Below, piece by piece: positions 1-12,600 of a DNA stretch of 64,000 bases. Position 1 is the first letter of the stretch; every line of letters starts with the position of its first letter. Where the stretch lies: assembly GCA_014529385.2 (NCBI GenBank), contig CM043961.1, positions 17,352,978 to 17,416,977 on the forward strand. The letters run 5' to 3'. The DNA comes from Adiantum capillus-veneris. Lineage: Eukaryota; Streptophyta; Polypodiopsida; Polypodiales; Pteridaceae. Position numbers and translations under genes: made by a program. Below the pieces are notes generated by a model. The model made no database searches. It had not been told where the DNA came from and saw only the letters and a program-made list of their open reading frames with translations.

Positions 1-437
1 TTAAAGCCTTGTAGATTCTTGCCAGGGATGGCTGTGAGGCTATCTCTCCTCTGGATTTTTAATGCAAGGTCTTTGGCGGGTTTATGCTTATTCTGCTCGG
101 ACGCGCTGTTGCTTACGGCCTTAGAGACCTGGAGATGGCTATTGGAGATTCTTTGGTGGAGTTTACGGCCTCCTTATCGAAGTCTGGGTGGCCTGTTTTT
201 GCTTCAACTCTTTGCTTCCTTTTTCCCTTACTCCCCTGCTCCTAGCTTTTGTCGCATCAGCCATCTTTTGTAACTTTGTATCACTGGTTGTTTTTCCCCT
301 ATGGTATGTGGCTGTTGAATATTGGTTGTTTCACTTTCAGATCCGTTTTGTTCTGTGTGCCTTCTGGCTGATGTAATGCCTTCAGGCCTGTTATTTGATT
401 ACGTAATACAAAAGGGTATCAAGTCTCCCTTCGGGGG

Positions 438-500
<63 letters not shown>

Positions 501-508
501 TGTTTCAG
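1..508 (+). other. 3' part of an upstream NAA15 intron
   Basis: No NAA15 exon was recognised here. The 3' end holds a G8 run (433-440) and an (AG)n tract to 496, then the acceptor TTTCTGTTTCAG. The first 300 bases have short open frames with no family I recognise. Confidence 0.7.
441..496 (+). repeat. (AG)n microsatellite next to a 3' splice site
   Basis: A 56-bp pure AG run ending 12 bases before NAA15 visible exon 1, preceded by a run of G. It replaces most of the region where a polypyrimidine tract would normally lie. Confidence 0.95.
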
Positions 509-624
509 GTTGATAGTTTGGGTGTGAAGGAAATCCAGGCATCACTCTTTTTGAAACTTAATCGCATGAAAGAAGCAGAGGAAGCTTATTTTATGTTACT
601 GGACATAAATTCAGAGAACTATAG
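509..624 (+). CDS. NAA15: NAA15 visible exon 1
   Basis: 116 nt, from VDSLGVKEIQASLFLKLNRM to DINSENY plus the first two bases of an Arg codon. It corresponds to the family segment with a Val-Asp-Lys-Leu start, a TPR helix pair and the ending NPDNYRYYEG. The acceptor is TTTCTGTTTCAG, the donor GTCAGC. A 56-bp (AG)n tract lies only about 12 bases before the exon. Confidence 0.9.
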
Positions 625-3600
625 GTCAGCTTGCTTTTATTTCGAATGGCAATAATGACTTAGAGCCTAGATGCCTTGGTTGTAGTTGATTGTTTTTGTT
701 TTTCCATTTCAAAAAGAAAAGATTAGCAGAAGTCAGATTCTTTGCTACTCAAGTTTCTTGCCCCAATCTGTGTTACTTGGGCTGTTTATGCATTACATCT
801 ATTGTCAATTTTGTTTTTTGCTCCAATCTGTGTTACTTAGGCTGTTTATGCATTACATCTATTGTCAATTTTGTTTAAGGAGTTTTAAGTGTTATTTCTG
901 TTTCTGGCACAATAATAATGAATGTGTAATTCTGAATTTTATTGTCTATACATGCTTGTTTTTGGCTCAACCATTGTTTGTCCATTGAAACACTGAGTGG
1001 CATAATCATGATCAAAGCTGATGATTTTAAGCTAAGACTCCTAGAAGTTACAATAAATTTTCTTGCTCGCTCCTGATTGCTTTATAAGTCGAGTGTGTAG
1101 CTTGGAGGTGTGCCTCTTGCATTGTGCTTGTTATGACTCATGAGATGTGGTGAGGGTTTTTCTGTATGCTGTGTTAGCGTCGGTATCTTAGAGGAGAAAT
1201 TTCATTTTGCTTTCTGTGTTTTAATGTTGTTTCAGATACCATGAAGGGGTGCAGAAGTCGTTGGGGATTTCTATTGACAGTGTTTATCAAGGGGGAGATG
1301 TACAGGCAGAAGAGCTTACTGAGCTGTATTCTAATTTGCAAATAAAATATCCCAAGTCTGTTGCCATAAAGGTATTCTCACTTGAAACACACGTTTTACT
1401 GGTTTTTTTAAACCTTGCCTTATATCATCTTATTGTTGGTCTGAAGTTTGTGTGTGGACACATACACTCACAGTCACACAGATTTGTGCACACACGGACA
1501 CATAGATGTGTATATAAGCGTGCGAATATGAACATAGTGCACATATATACATGCGTGCATATATGTATGCATGTCTATATGTATATTTGTGTGGGCATGT
1601 GCATGCATATATGTTCACACACTCACAAGGTCAAAGACCCAAGGTAATAGTACCAAAAAAGAGCCGATTACAATAGAGGTGTAAACTTTGGATCTTCTTG
1701 CTAGACAAGTTTACCGGGGAAGAATCCTCCTCATACTTTGTCATTCACACAATTAGAGGAGCCTCCTCTCTTAGTTCTCGGATTTAGCCCTTTAGGTCTT
1801 CTTGCTAGACAAGTTTACAGGCTTCAGATATGTAAGAGGGGAAAAATCCTCCTCATACTTTGTCATTCACACAGCTAGAGGAGCCTCATTTCTTATCACT
1901 ACGAGTTGGGATATAATTGGTTAGAGGCTCTAGAGAAGTAAGTTGTATGTCTTTTATAGTCGGTTGGTTCGTTTCTTTAGTCCTCATGCGACGCACTGTC
2001 CATAACATTCATGGTATCCCAAATCCTTGTCTTAGACCTTGTAGTCAACAATTGTCACATGTAGGCGGCTATTTAGATTTTCTTATCTTTGTTCTAGCCG
2101 GGGTTCTAGTTAATTTGCTTTTGTTGTTCAGTGGTGCCATCTTATCTTTTTACTAATGTTCTGTCATTCGGTCATTTTTGCGATGCATAAGTTTATTTTC
2201 ATCCTTTCTTTAAACTTAATAAAAGTGGGGAGCTTAAAGCCCTTTGTTGTTTAACTTAGTTTGACACCTTATTTTGTTATTTTGCTCTCACCAATGCTTT
2301 TAGTAATTTTGCCCTTTCTTGGCAATGGCTAGCCTTCATCCTCACTTAGTTTGCGCATTAGCTTGAGAGTGATAGAAACTTTGTTTGTTGGTCTTATAGA
2401 GTATGCTCTAATTATTTAATAACTATACAAGCTTACATCTACCTTTGGGCACTAGTGAGGAGAGTAGGGATGTTGTAGCTATTGTCAAGGCTATACATGA
2501 TTCGTGTTTGGATAAGCAGTGAAGTTAGAGTCCTATGCTATCAAGTTTATAGTTCGTAAGATCACAAACTGTTCAAGACCTTATGAAAGTCTATAATAAG
2601 TTTGCCGCTGCTAATGTTGCCTCCATTTGTGTTGTAGAGGTTGGGGCTAATTGCCATACTTTTGGGCCTTCATATTATGGATTGTAGCATTAGCATGAAG
2701 CAACATGCTTATCTTGTTGTAGGTTCAACGACTTTTGTAATTAAAATTACCTAGGTTGACTCAAATTCATAGAGGCATTGACCGCCAACAGTGCCATGGA
2801 TATACTATGCTTGGAGCTCTATTACAAAAAGTATTGCTGCACTTAATAGCACACCCTTCATCATCCATCTTGCAAATAGATTGTCACGTAGTGATGACAT
2901 GGCACAGACCCGATCGCATAAAAAAGAGAGATAGAGAAGCGGGTACTGATGTAGTGGCGCATGAGGCTGACATGGCAGGGAAAACGTGCCGTAAATTGCG
3001 CTATTTTTTTTCAACGCACCAGAGGGTCCACAAGGGGAAGGAAAGAGGGTCCACAAGGGGAAGGAAAACTGAGAACTGGTAGCAACTAGCTAGGAACCTC
3101 CTCCTCGGGTGACGCCCCCCAGGAGGAGGATGCACTCGAGTGTCCAAGGAAAAGGAAATCTGACTGAGAAGTTGAAGATTACCAAGTCAATCAAGATAAG
3201 GAACCAGGTGAAGAAAAGTTGGATAATGATTTTGAGTTGGAGGCTTAGCATAGAGAACTTGCAAAAGGGGGTGCTCTTACGAAGAACCCTGATCTTGGCT
3301 TGGCTGCTGTGGATTTTAAGAAGCAGTTGGAAGTCCAAGCTCATACAATCTGGCTTCTTAGCTTCACGAATATGCAAAACACATACCAAACCAAGTATTG
3401 ACTGAAGTCTAAGGTGGCAGAGTGTCGCGAGCCCTACACTTAAGTTTGCAATGTAGTTCAAAGGAAAGTTGAAATCTGTAATAGGCTTGGACACCCAAGC
3501 AAGAAATCAATCTCCATACTAGAGAAAAGTGCAAGAGATGAACTTGAAGAGAAAGAGAGAAGAGGAGTGTCGACATGAAGCGGCGAAGCTTGGCTTTTAA

Positions 3601-6600
3601 ATGCACTAGATTGGCGCACCTTTCAATATTTCTTTCTTTATTGATGATCACAAGGTACAATTGGCACATAGGGCCCTAAAAATAGTGTTGCCAAGCCAAT
3701 TTGAAACGTACGTACAAATTGAGGTTTCATAGGTTTGAAATGGGCTTCGAAAAATGTTTGAAAATGTATGTATCGGGGGCCTTAGAAATTGATTTATAGT
3801 ATACAAATTTAGTACCTTGCATCAAAATTCTTGTAAAATTGGTTCAACACAAATTACTTACACACAGGAATTACACAATACCAACCAATCGACATTACCC
3901 TCGCTACTTAAAAGTATGAGACCTTAGACATGACATTACCATGGTTGCAAAGTTTTCTTCTTCTGCTCTTACATTTTAGGGTTTAGGCCAAAATGTAGCC
4001 AGTGTTGCTTGGTGATTCTAAATACAACTAAACGCTCCCATACCGCAACTTGCGTTGTTCGGAGGTTCCACAACTAACGTGAATACTTCTCCCAGGAAAG
4101 CTCGAGCCATGAGATATTCAGACATTATCAAGCACAATTTTTCTTTCTCTTCAATACTCCTCCTAGATGAAGGTGCGAGCCATGAGTATTGTAAGGATTC
4201 TAGTTACTAATCCTTAATTAAGTACTTAAAACTCATGATTAAGACTTAATAAACTTGAACTCGACTCAGAAGACTTTGTGTTTGATTGCTTGAATGCTTG
4301 AAAATCGGGTACAATAGGCTGCTTATATAGGAGACGAAGAGTCATGAGTGAACAATCACATCTCATGGCGAATAGACACGACTCTAGGCGTAGAGACACA
4401 TCCCTTGGACGAAGAGCTGCAACCATTGGGCGAAGAGTCGCACCCATAGAGCGAAGGGGTGTGACCAACCGGCGAAGGAGTGTGGCTTTTGACGAAGAGG
4501 CATGTCCTTTGAGCGAAGAGTCGTAACCATCCAAGCGTAGGGGTCCTCCCTAGCATGGCACTTCACATATTTGCAACTAGGAGTAGGTGTAAAGTGTAAC
4601 ATAGTCACAATCGTGACAAGTCTCTCATATTTTCAAACACAATTTTCTCTCGAATACTCCTCCCAGATGCCTTCCAAGCATGAGTGATCGAAAAGGTTTT
4701 CAATCACAACTTTGTCTTGAATACTCCTCCCAGAGAAAGGTCCGAGCCATGAGTGGTCTAAAAGTTTTTCCCAAAATCCTTGAAATCAACATCGAAATTA
4801 GAATTAAGCAATCTCAATCGGCACCAAAACAAGTTTACAACAATTAAAAATCATCTCAAACAAACTTCAAACAATGTTCTCAAACAAAGCTCAACAATAT
4901 CTAAAGACAAAGCAAACTCAAAAAAGCATTCTCGATGTAGCTCGATCAAGGTTGTAGCTGACCGCAACATGGTCCATAAGCCATAGTTACTTGGAACGGG
5001 AAATCGGAATGGGGAATGGGGAACGGCAACTGTTAGGTGCAGCGGAATGATTGTTTGCGCTTTGCTCAAGATGAGTGCTCCGAACTGTGGTCAAGGTTCC
5101 TTTTGTTCTTATGGAAGGTAGAGCCTTCCGTTCTTAATGAGAGAATGCTATGATCACAAACAAAGTGAATGGACATTGTGCGTGCAAGTGTATGAGACTG
5201 AGAGATAGAGAGAAGAGAGATATGACACCAGAGACGTTGTAAAACCCTCCTCTGAAGGCCCCACACTCGTCGGCGAGAGTGGTCTACTTATGATTGCACA
5301 ATCTGGTACAAATGGTATGCATGAGACTGATGCAAGTCTAGGCTATGTCGACGATGACGACGGTGATGACGACGACAACACTAGGGCTGAAATCTGCAAT
5401 CTTTCTACTGCTGTCCAATAACGCTATGGGCTGAAATCTGCAAATCTTGTATTTGCTGAATTCTGACTCTATGTCGGTGACGATGTCGATGGCGACGACG
5501 ACGCGCTGAAAATGCAGATGCTGAAATCTGCGTTTTCCGGGCTGAAACTGTAAACTTCGCGGAAACTGACCGTGCGGCGAGGAATTGCTGCGGGAAGGTG
5601 AGATCTGCGAGGTTCGGGACTTGATCTCCGATGTCTGACTGCTGAAAACTGAAAACGCTGATCCTAGGGCTGATTCTGTCGCGATAGATCTGCAAAACGC
5701 TGAGGTTGCTGGCAGATGCAAAAACGCTAGTAGGTCTGCTATACTTGAGGTTGAAAATCACTGTTGCAACAACTTCGGAATGGCTGAAAACCAAAACGCT
5801 GAGGCTGCTCTGTAGCGTTTACAAAAACGTTGGCCTAGATCTGGAACTGCAGGTAGCGTTAGTGAAAAACGCAAGGGATCTGATGTGCTACTGCTAGCGA
5901 TTTGCAAACGCCAGGGCTTGGAGGACTGTCGGCGATGATGCAAACTGAAAACGCTTGGGCTGATGCGTGGCGAAGGTGGGGGAACCAAAAACGCCAAGGT
6001 TACTGTTGGGGTTCTGCTGAGAAGGTGCCTGTTGAGCATGTGCTCCTGCTGCCTCTTCTACCAAATAGTGCTAGCTCTAGTTTGCTTATATACTAACTTA
6101 GCAAAATTGGGCTACCTACTTTTGTTGGAAAGTCACTTAAAAATAATAAGTGAAAAATGTCAAAAATAGGGAAAATAGGCTAAATGCACTGGAAAATTTC
6201 CCTGATTGAATCTGATAGACTCTGAAGGGAATACTGATGATCATGCTGTGTGCAACCAGAGGATATGCATCTACACTAAGTGACTGGGCATGCACGGTCT
6301 ACGAATAGACTCACAAAAGTGCCAGATCACTTCTAATCTAGATTGATTGGACTGACTGAACCCTGATCATGCTATAGCTTGTCCACGGACACATACGGTT
6401 GTATGTGTCACGTGACAGCAACATGCATGAAATGCCATTCCCTATTTCGAATACTAACGTTTGAAACACGCAACGGGGATTCAAAACAAGAAATTGGGTG
6501 GGATCGAGGAACGGGGACCTGAAAATGGCTATTCCCTGTTACTATGCCATATGCTCTTTAATAGTCGATACTAGCTCGGACAAACAATATTCTCGTAGTA

Positions 6601-9600
6601 GTGATGTCAGTCCAATGATATATCGGTTACCTTGGGCCTCCGAGGTTATCAACTTAAAGAGAAACACCTGAAGAGAGATGTCTAAGAATTTCTGGTTGTA
6701 ATCTGTCAGGGATTCTGTGGCCTGCATTTTCAGGATGTGCCACTTTGTCGGGAGCTGCACTTCAGAGACGGATGTCATGTAACTCCAGGCAAAATTTCTC
6801 TTGAAAGCTTGCCAAGTCCTTGGAGTGTGCGGGCCGGTAGTTGTAGACATCCCACCACTGCATGGCACTCTCTCTGAGAAAAGCATTGGCTCGAAAGACC
6901 TTTGATTCTTTTTGTAGAGCCCCTGGCATAAAATGTTGTCAAACTGCTGTAAAGCTTTCCTTCTCTCTTTTTGTCTTTATAAAGAAAAAAAGTTTTCTAT
7001 GAAATTTGGAAGCGCCTTTCTAATGTGTTCGCTCCTGACGCTTTCAAAAAAGCATACGATTGAAGCTTTGATACCATTATAACAACGTGAGGACACCACG
7101 TGCCAATTGAAAAGAATAGACTAGAACAGACATTTAGCACTTAAAAGCAACTGAACTGAAAGAGGAAGAATCAACATGAGGCTTAAAGTGGCAGAGTTCC
7201 ACTCCCAGACAGAAATGGCCTCCAACTCTGGCGCTCCTTTTGTTTTTTCTTTATATTGCTTTAACAAGGTACAACTCTGTGGCTCTACTGCTTCTCAGAA
7301 TGCCAAAGAGAGAGTCAAGCACATGTATATAAAGGCCCTTGGCCTACCAAAAGCATCTCACATGAAAAGCACTGCTTCTAAAAGCTAATGGTCCAAAAGC
7401 ACATGCCCATAGGGCTGTCCATATAGCACTACCATGTCAGCAAGGGCTCCGCAAATTGCGGGTCGGTCTGTACAGTCCAGCCACGTCGACATTTCCAAGC
7501 AAAACTGAGAATGTGTGTGTGTTCGGCTTTATTTTAGGCTTGAGGCCCCTCAACCAATGGTCTACAAGATGGTAGGGTTAGGATTTAAAATCCTCACCCT
7601 CTTTGGGGTTTAGGCCCCTTCATCGTCTTCAGTAAGGTGGTCTTTGCCTTTTCTTCTTCTATGTTTTAGGGTTTAGGCTACACTGCTGGGATCTTCAAGT
7701 TGGTCCAATTTTCAGGGAATTGCCACGTCACTAGATTTTGACAGAGACTCTGTGTCATGATGCTCTCTGAAGACTTGCCCCATGGGCTCTTATAGATAGT
7801 ACAAGGGATGCCCCAAAGCGGAGCCCCGAAGGCTTTTTATTAAAAGCCAAAAGCATATGGTCTCACAAGCATGCAGAGTTCTTCCAGCGGTACAGTTAGC
7901 GCAATACGCGGAAAACCGTACAACAGTGCCATGTGGTAGTCAAGGCAATTTACGGAAATTTGAGACAACCCTTACTCTTTTACCCTTTTGGGTTTAGGCC
8001 CCTTCGGTCGGAGCTTCTTCAAGTTCGTAGGGTTTAATCCCTAGCCCCCTTGGCCACATCTTTTGATCCTCCCGATCATATCCTTTAAGTTGGGCATGCC
8101 ATGTCACAAACTTGTGCCAATGGCAGGAACAACGCATCCTCCCAGCTTTGGAGCAATAGTTTTGGTCATGCTTCTGGACTTTGGATCAGCCGTAGGATAT
8201 GTTTCTTTATGTGGATGAAAGCACGTGCAGGATTGCCTGTTGGCACTTGGTTGGCAGTCACTAGTCATGGTCCGACTTGTCAGAGATGTATTTTAGAGCT
8301 CGAGCCTTTGAGGTGTTGGGGGTAAAGGCCCCCTGTGGCCCCCCTCTTGTATAGTGTACACATACTTATACTTAAAACTCACTTATAAGTGAGTACACAC
8401 CCTTTTTATTAAGTGTCCGGCCACTTTGGCCAGACAACTTATAAATGTACTTAATAAAACAAAGAACCCTCACAAATGATCTATCGTGGGTTTCTTACTT
8501 GGAGTCTTCTCTCTCTCTCTCTCTCTCTCTCTCTTTCGATTTGCTGCGCATCCTTCTTCCTGCAGAGTGTGCTCATCTCCTCCTGCTCTCGCACACTCTC
8601 TATCCTTAACAAATTGGTATCAGAGCAAGGCTACTCTGCCTTGGGCGAATCTCTCGCGCGTAGGAAGGAGTTTCTCTCTTCTGCGCAGATTTTCTCTCTC
8701 TAGAAACAGTAGCGCAGCAGTTTTCTCTCTCTTCTCCAAGTACGGTACGTCGACTACCATTGCTTACACGCTATTAACAGGGAATTACAGGTCCAAAACA
8801 GGTGTTTTTGGACTGTTTTTGGGTAAAAACAAGCCATTTTCTGCATATTCAGGTGTAAGAACAACAAAAACTGGTTTACAGGCTGTCACAGGGCACTTTG
8901 GGAACCCAATTTCACGTTGGGAATTGGGGCTTTCTACCATTTTGCTAAAATTTGATTATTCGCGACAAAACTTGGGGCTTTTGCTAATTTCAGCAAAAAC
9001 TACCAAGTTTACTCCTTACAGGTGCAGGTGGCAAAGCTACAATGGAGAATTGAGCAGTGAGAATTTGGGGCTTTTGCTGAATTTTGAAAAATTCGGCAAA
9101 ATTTCACTTATGTTCTTACATTTGTGGTCAATTTGAGCAGAGAGATTGAGGCTTGTGGAGCCTACAGGTGTTTATTCAATTATTTGAGCAACTTTCCCCT
9201 CTTATGTGTATTGCCAAATGTACCTTATGCAGTGAAACTGTGGCATGTACAACATTGGGGTCATTGCAAATGCATTTGGTGATGTATACTTGATGTGAGG
9301 TTGTTCTATGCGTTGAGTTTGACATGCTCAATATGTCATCTTGCTGAAAATTTTACTTTTGAAGTAAATTACAGCATTATATTTGCTCTTGCAGACACTT
9401 TTACAGTGTATATTTGCATTTGCTTTTGCGATAGAGTGATTGTACTTCTTGGCTGAAAATTATCAGCTTTTGTTTTGCCTCATTATGGTTGACACTTCGT
9501 CATCCTCGGACTCTAAGAGCCTCTTTGAGATTCGTAGGTTTGATGGTACAGGTTTTGATTTGTGGAAGGATCGCATACAGGGCATTCTTTTCTTGAAAGA

Positions 9601-12600
9601 GTGCGATGATGCATTGTCTACAAATAAGCCTGAGGGTATGTCAGATGCAGATTGGACTAAGCTTAACAGGAAAGCCATTACTTACATCAAGATGGTTGTG
9701 ATTGATGATATCCTTGTTGACATCAAGGGACTTGACACAGCTATGGCTGTGTGGGATAAGCTTAAAGCAACTTATGAGAATACGACTCCTGTAAATCAGG
9801 TCCATCTCATGAGGAAGCTTGTAAGCTTAGAGCTTGATGAGTCCAAATTTGTCTCTGATCACTTGAATGCCATTGGTGGGATTTTGAGTCAGTTGAGTGA
9901 TTCAGGTTTGCAAGCTTTTGAGGATGATAAGCTCAAGGCTATCTTTCTACTTATGACACTGCCAGAGTCTTGGGAAGCATTGGTTGTTTCTTTGAGTAAC
10001 AACTCCAACTTGACCTATGATGGTGTGCGTGGTTCTATCCTCAATGAGGAGATTAGACGCAAGTCAAGTGGGAGTGGCAGTGGATCAGCCTATAATGCGC
10101 GTGGACGCAATGAAAAAAGGCAAAATGTTGTAAAGAAGAAAAGAAATCGCAGCAAAAGCAAGGAAAAACAGCAAGACATCACTTGCTATCAATGTGGAAG
10201 AAAGGGGTATAAAAAGCCCGATTGCAGGTATTTTAAGAAAGAGCAGGAGCGCAAGAAGCAAATGAATGCAAAAGGTAAGAAAAATGACAAAGAGGGCAGC
10301 TCTACCCCTAAGGAAAGTGAGCCTGAAAAGGCAAATGTGATCTCTAGTGTTGTCCTTAAAGAGATTGATGAAAATGAAGACACTAGTGATCTTTATGTTG
10401 CATCTTTAGATCCACATGTCATGACTGTTGAGGATATGCATATCACTAAGAATGATGTGATAGATGCTTTGCTTTCTACTCATGATGGCCTGTCACAATC
10501 TTGGATTGTTGACAGTGGTGCCTCTTTTCATGTAACTCCCTCTTTGGAGTGTTTTGCCTCATACACTGCAGGAAACCTTGGAAAAGTGTATTTGGGCAAT
10601 AACTATGCTTGTGACATTGAGGGAGTTTGCACCATACACCTGGCACTTGATAATGGCGAGGAACTCACTCTTCATGATGTTAGATATGTGCCTGGTATCA
10701 AGAAGAGTTTGCTTTCAGTTGGGCAGTTGGATAGCAGAGGCTTCTTCACTACATTTGGTGGTGGCATGTGGAAGATCCCTTTTGTGGAAGATCCAAAAGG
10801 GATCTGTGCTTGTGACTAGAGGCAGTAAGAAGGGTACTTTATACTATCTGCATTGCAAGGCATTACCTGGTCGTTTTGTTGCAATTGCAGAAGTGCAATC
10901 ACACATGGAGCTTTGGCATAAGCGTCTTGGACATATGAGTCATAAGGGACTGCAGACTCTTTCCTCCCTAGGTAGGATTGATGTAAAAAGCTGTAAACTT
11001 GATTTTTGTGATGATTGTGTACTTGGGAAGCATGTAAAAGCTTCTTACTCTCATGGAGCCTCTAAAAAGGCTAGTATTTTGGATCTTGTACATTCTGATG
11101 TATGCACAATGCCAATAAAAACTCATGGTGGTTCTCGTTACTTTGTGTCTTTCATTGATGATTGTTCACGTAAGCTATGAGTTTATTTGCTCAAGGACAA
11201 GAGTGAGGGTTTAAATGCATTTAAAAAGTTTTATGCCTTTGTTTGTACTCAAAAGGGTTTGAAAGTTAAATGCATACGTACAGATAATGGGGGGGGGGGG
11301 GGGGGGAGTATGTTTCTAAAGATTTTAATGTTTTTTGTGATGAGAATGGGATTAAAAGGGAGCTCACTGTCCCTTATAATCCATCTTCAAATGGTGTGGC
11401 GGAGCGTATGAATCGCACGTTATGTGAGAAGATTCGGTGCATGCTGTCTACAGCTAATCTCTCGCAATTGTTTTGGGGAGAGGCACTTAAAACCGCGGTG
11501 CATATATGCAACCGATCTCCACATCGTGCACTTGATGGTGGCATCCCTGAAGAGGTTTGGTCTGGCAAACCGGCTTCATATGACGACTTGAAAGTCTTTG
11601 GTTGTGAATGCTATGTACATGTGCCTGTTGACTTGAGGACCAAACTCGATATGAAATCCTTGAAAGGCATCTTCTTGGGTTATGGAGATGAAGGTGAAAT
11701 GGGATATAGAGTTTGGATTCCGGGGTCACATAAGGTAATTCACAGCCGGGATGTGGTATTTAATGAACCTAAGTTGCTGAAAAATGCCACATCCAGTGAC
11801 TTTGATAAGAAAAAGGTGAAATTTCAGCATGATCAGTCACTTCCACAGCCATTTTCTATTGAAAATTCAGCTCCTTTTGATGCTGGTCATGAGGGTCAGC
11901 GTGTTATCATTGAGCCAGATGATAATGGATAGCAAGGGGATGCTGAAATTCAGGCAAACGGTCAAAATCAGCATGCTGAAAATCAATTGGAGCAGCCTGA
12001 AAATCAATTACAGCAGGGTATAAATGCTGAAAATCAGCCTCTAATTGATGGGGTTAATGTTCCGCATGATCTAGAACCCTTGCCGGTTAATGTAGATCAT
12101 TGGGTGAGGCGGTCTACACATGTAAGAAGACAACCAGAGAGGTTTCAACCCTCTTTGGATTGTGTCTTGTTGACGGATGAGGGAGAGCCTCTTATATACA
12201 AAGAGGCCTAGTCATGTGAAGATAAGAGTAAGTGGGAGCTTGCTATGAAATCTGAGATGCAATCATTGTATACAAATAATACATGGGAGCTTGTGCCTTT
12301 GCCCAAAGGAAGGAAAGCTATTCCTAACAAGTGGGTTTATAAGGTCAAATGTGTTGATGACAAACCCAAGTACAAAGCACGTCTAGTTGCTAAGGGTTAT
12401 GCACAAAAGGAAGGCATTGATTTCTAGGAGATTTTTTCACCTGTGGTGAAGATGTCCACTCTCCGTGTGCTGTTTGCTTTATGTGCTATCTTGGATTTGG
12501 AGCTGGATCAAATGGATGTGATCACTGCTTTCTTACATGGTGACTTGGATGAGGAGCTGTATATGCAGCAGCTTGAGGGCTTTGTCATTCCAGGGAAAGA

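Larger units (their letters stand above)
3950..7743 (-). mobile_element. Non-autonomous gypsy-like relic (family E), minus strand, with nested insertions
   Basis: Read on the minus strand: 5' LTR (7743-7078), a primer-binding-like TGGTATCAAAGC at 7065-7076, a gag fragment (6886-6547 continuing at 4981), then tandem GCCATGAG-type modules (about 4750-4080). It parallels the complete family member at 16476-19458. It is interrupted by a hAT-like element (4982-6546) and a solo LTR (4190-4618). Its left end decays near 3950, and no clear 3' LTR remains. Confidence 0.65.

Noticed and set aside
439-500. Arg-Glu repeat open frame in the GA tract
   Set aside because: Pure consequence of (AG)n; the same applies to similar frames at 21907, 25024, 26228, 35250 and 56803.
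509-1371. Possibility that the first two exons are a separate NAA15 gene fragment
   Set aside because: Exon phase and protein position continue exactly at 49319 with no overlap or gap, so a single gene is simpler. A misassembly cannot be excluded from sequence alone.
1249-1647. Open frame read through from exon 2 into the intron
   Set aside because: A good GT donor at 1372 and the family match resuming at 49319 show that only 1236-1371 is coding.
5338-5794. Minus-strand open frames in the LTR-like insertion
   Set aside because: Low-complexity GCTGAAA-rich DNA, two overlapping frames of equal length, no domain; probably non-coding.
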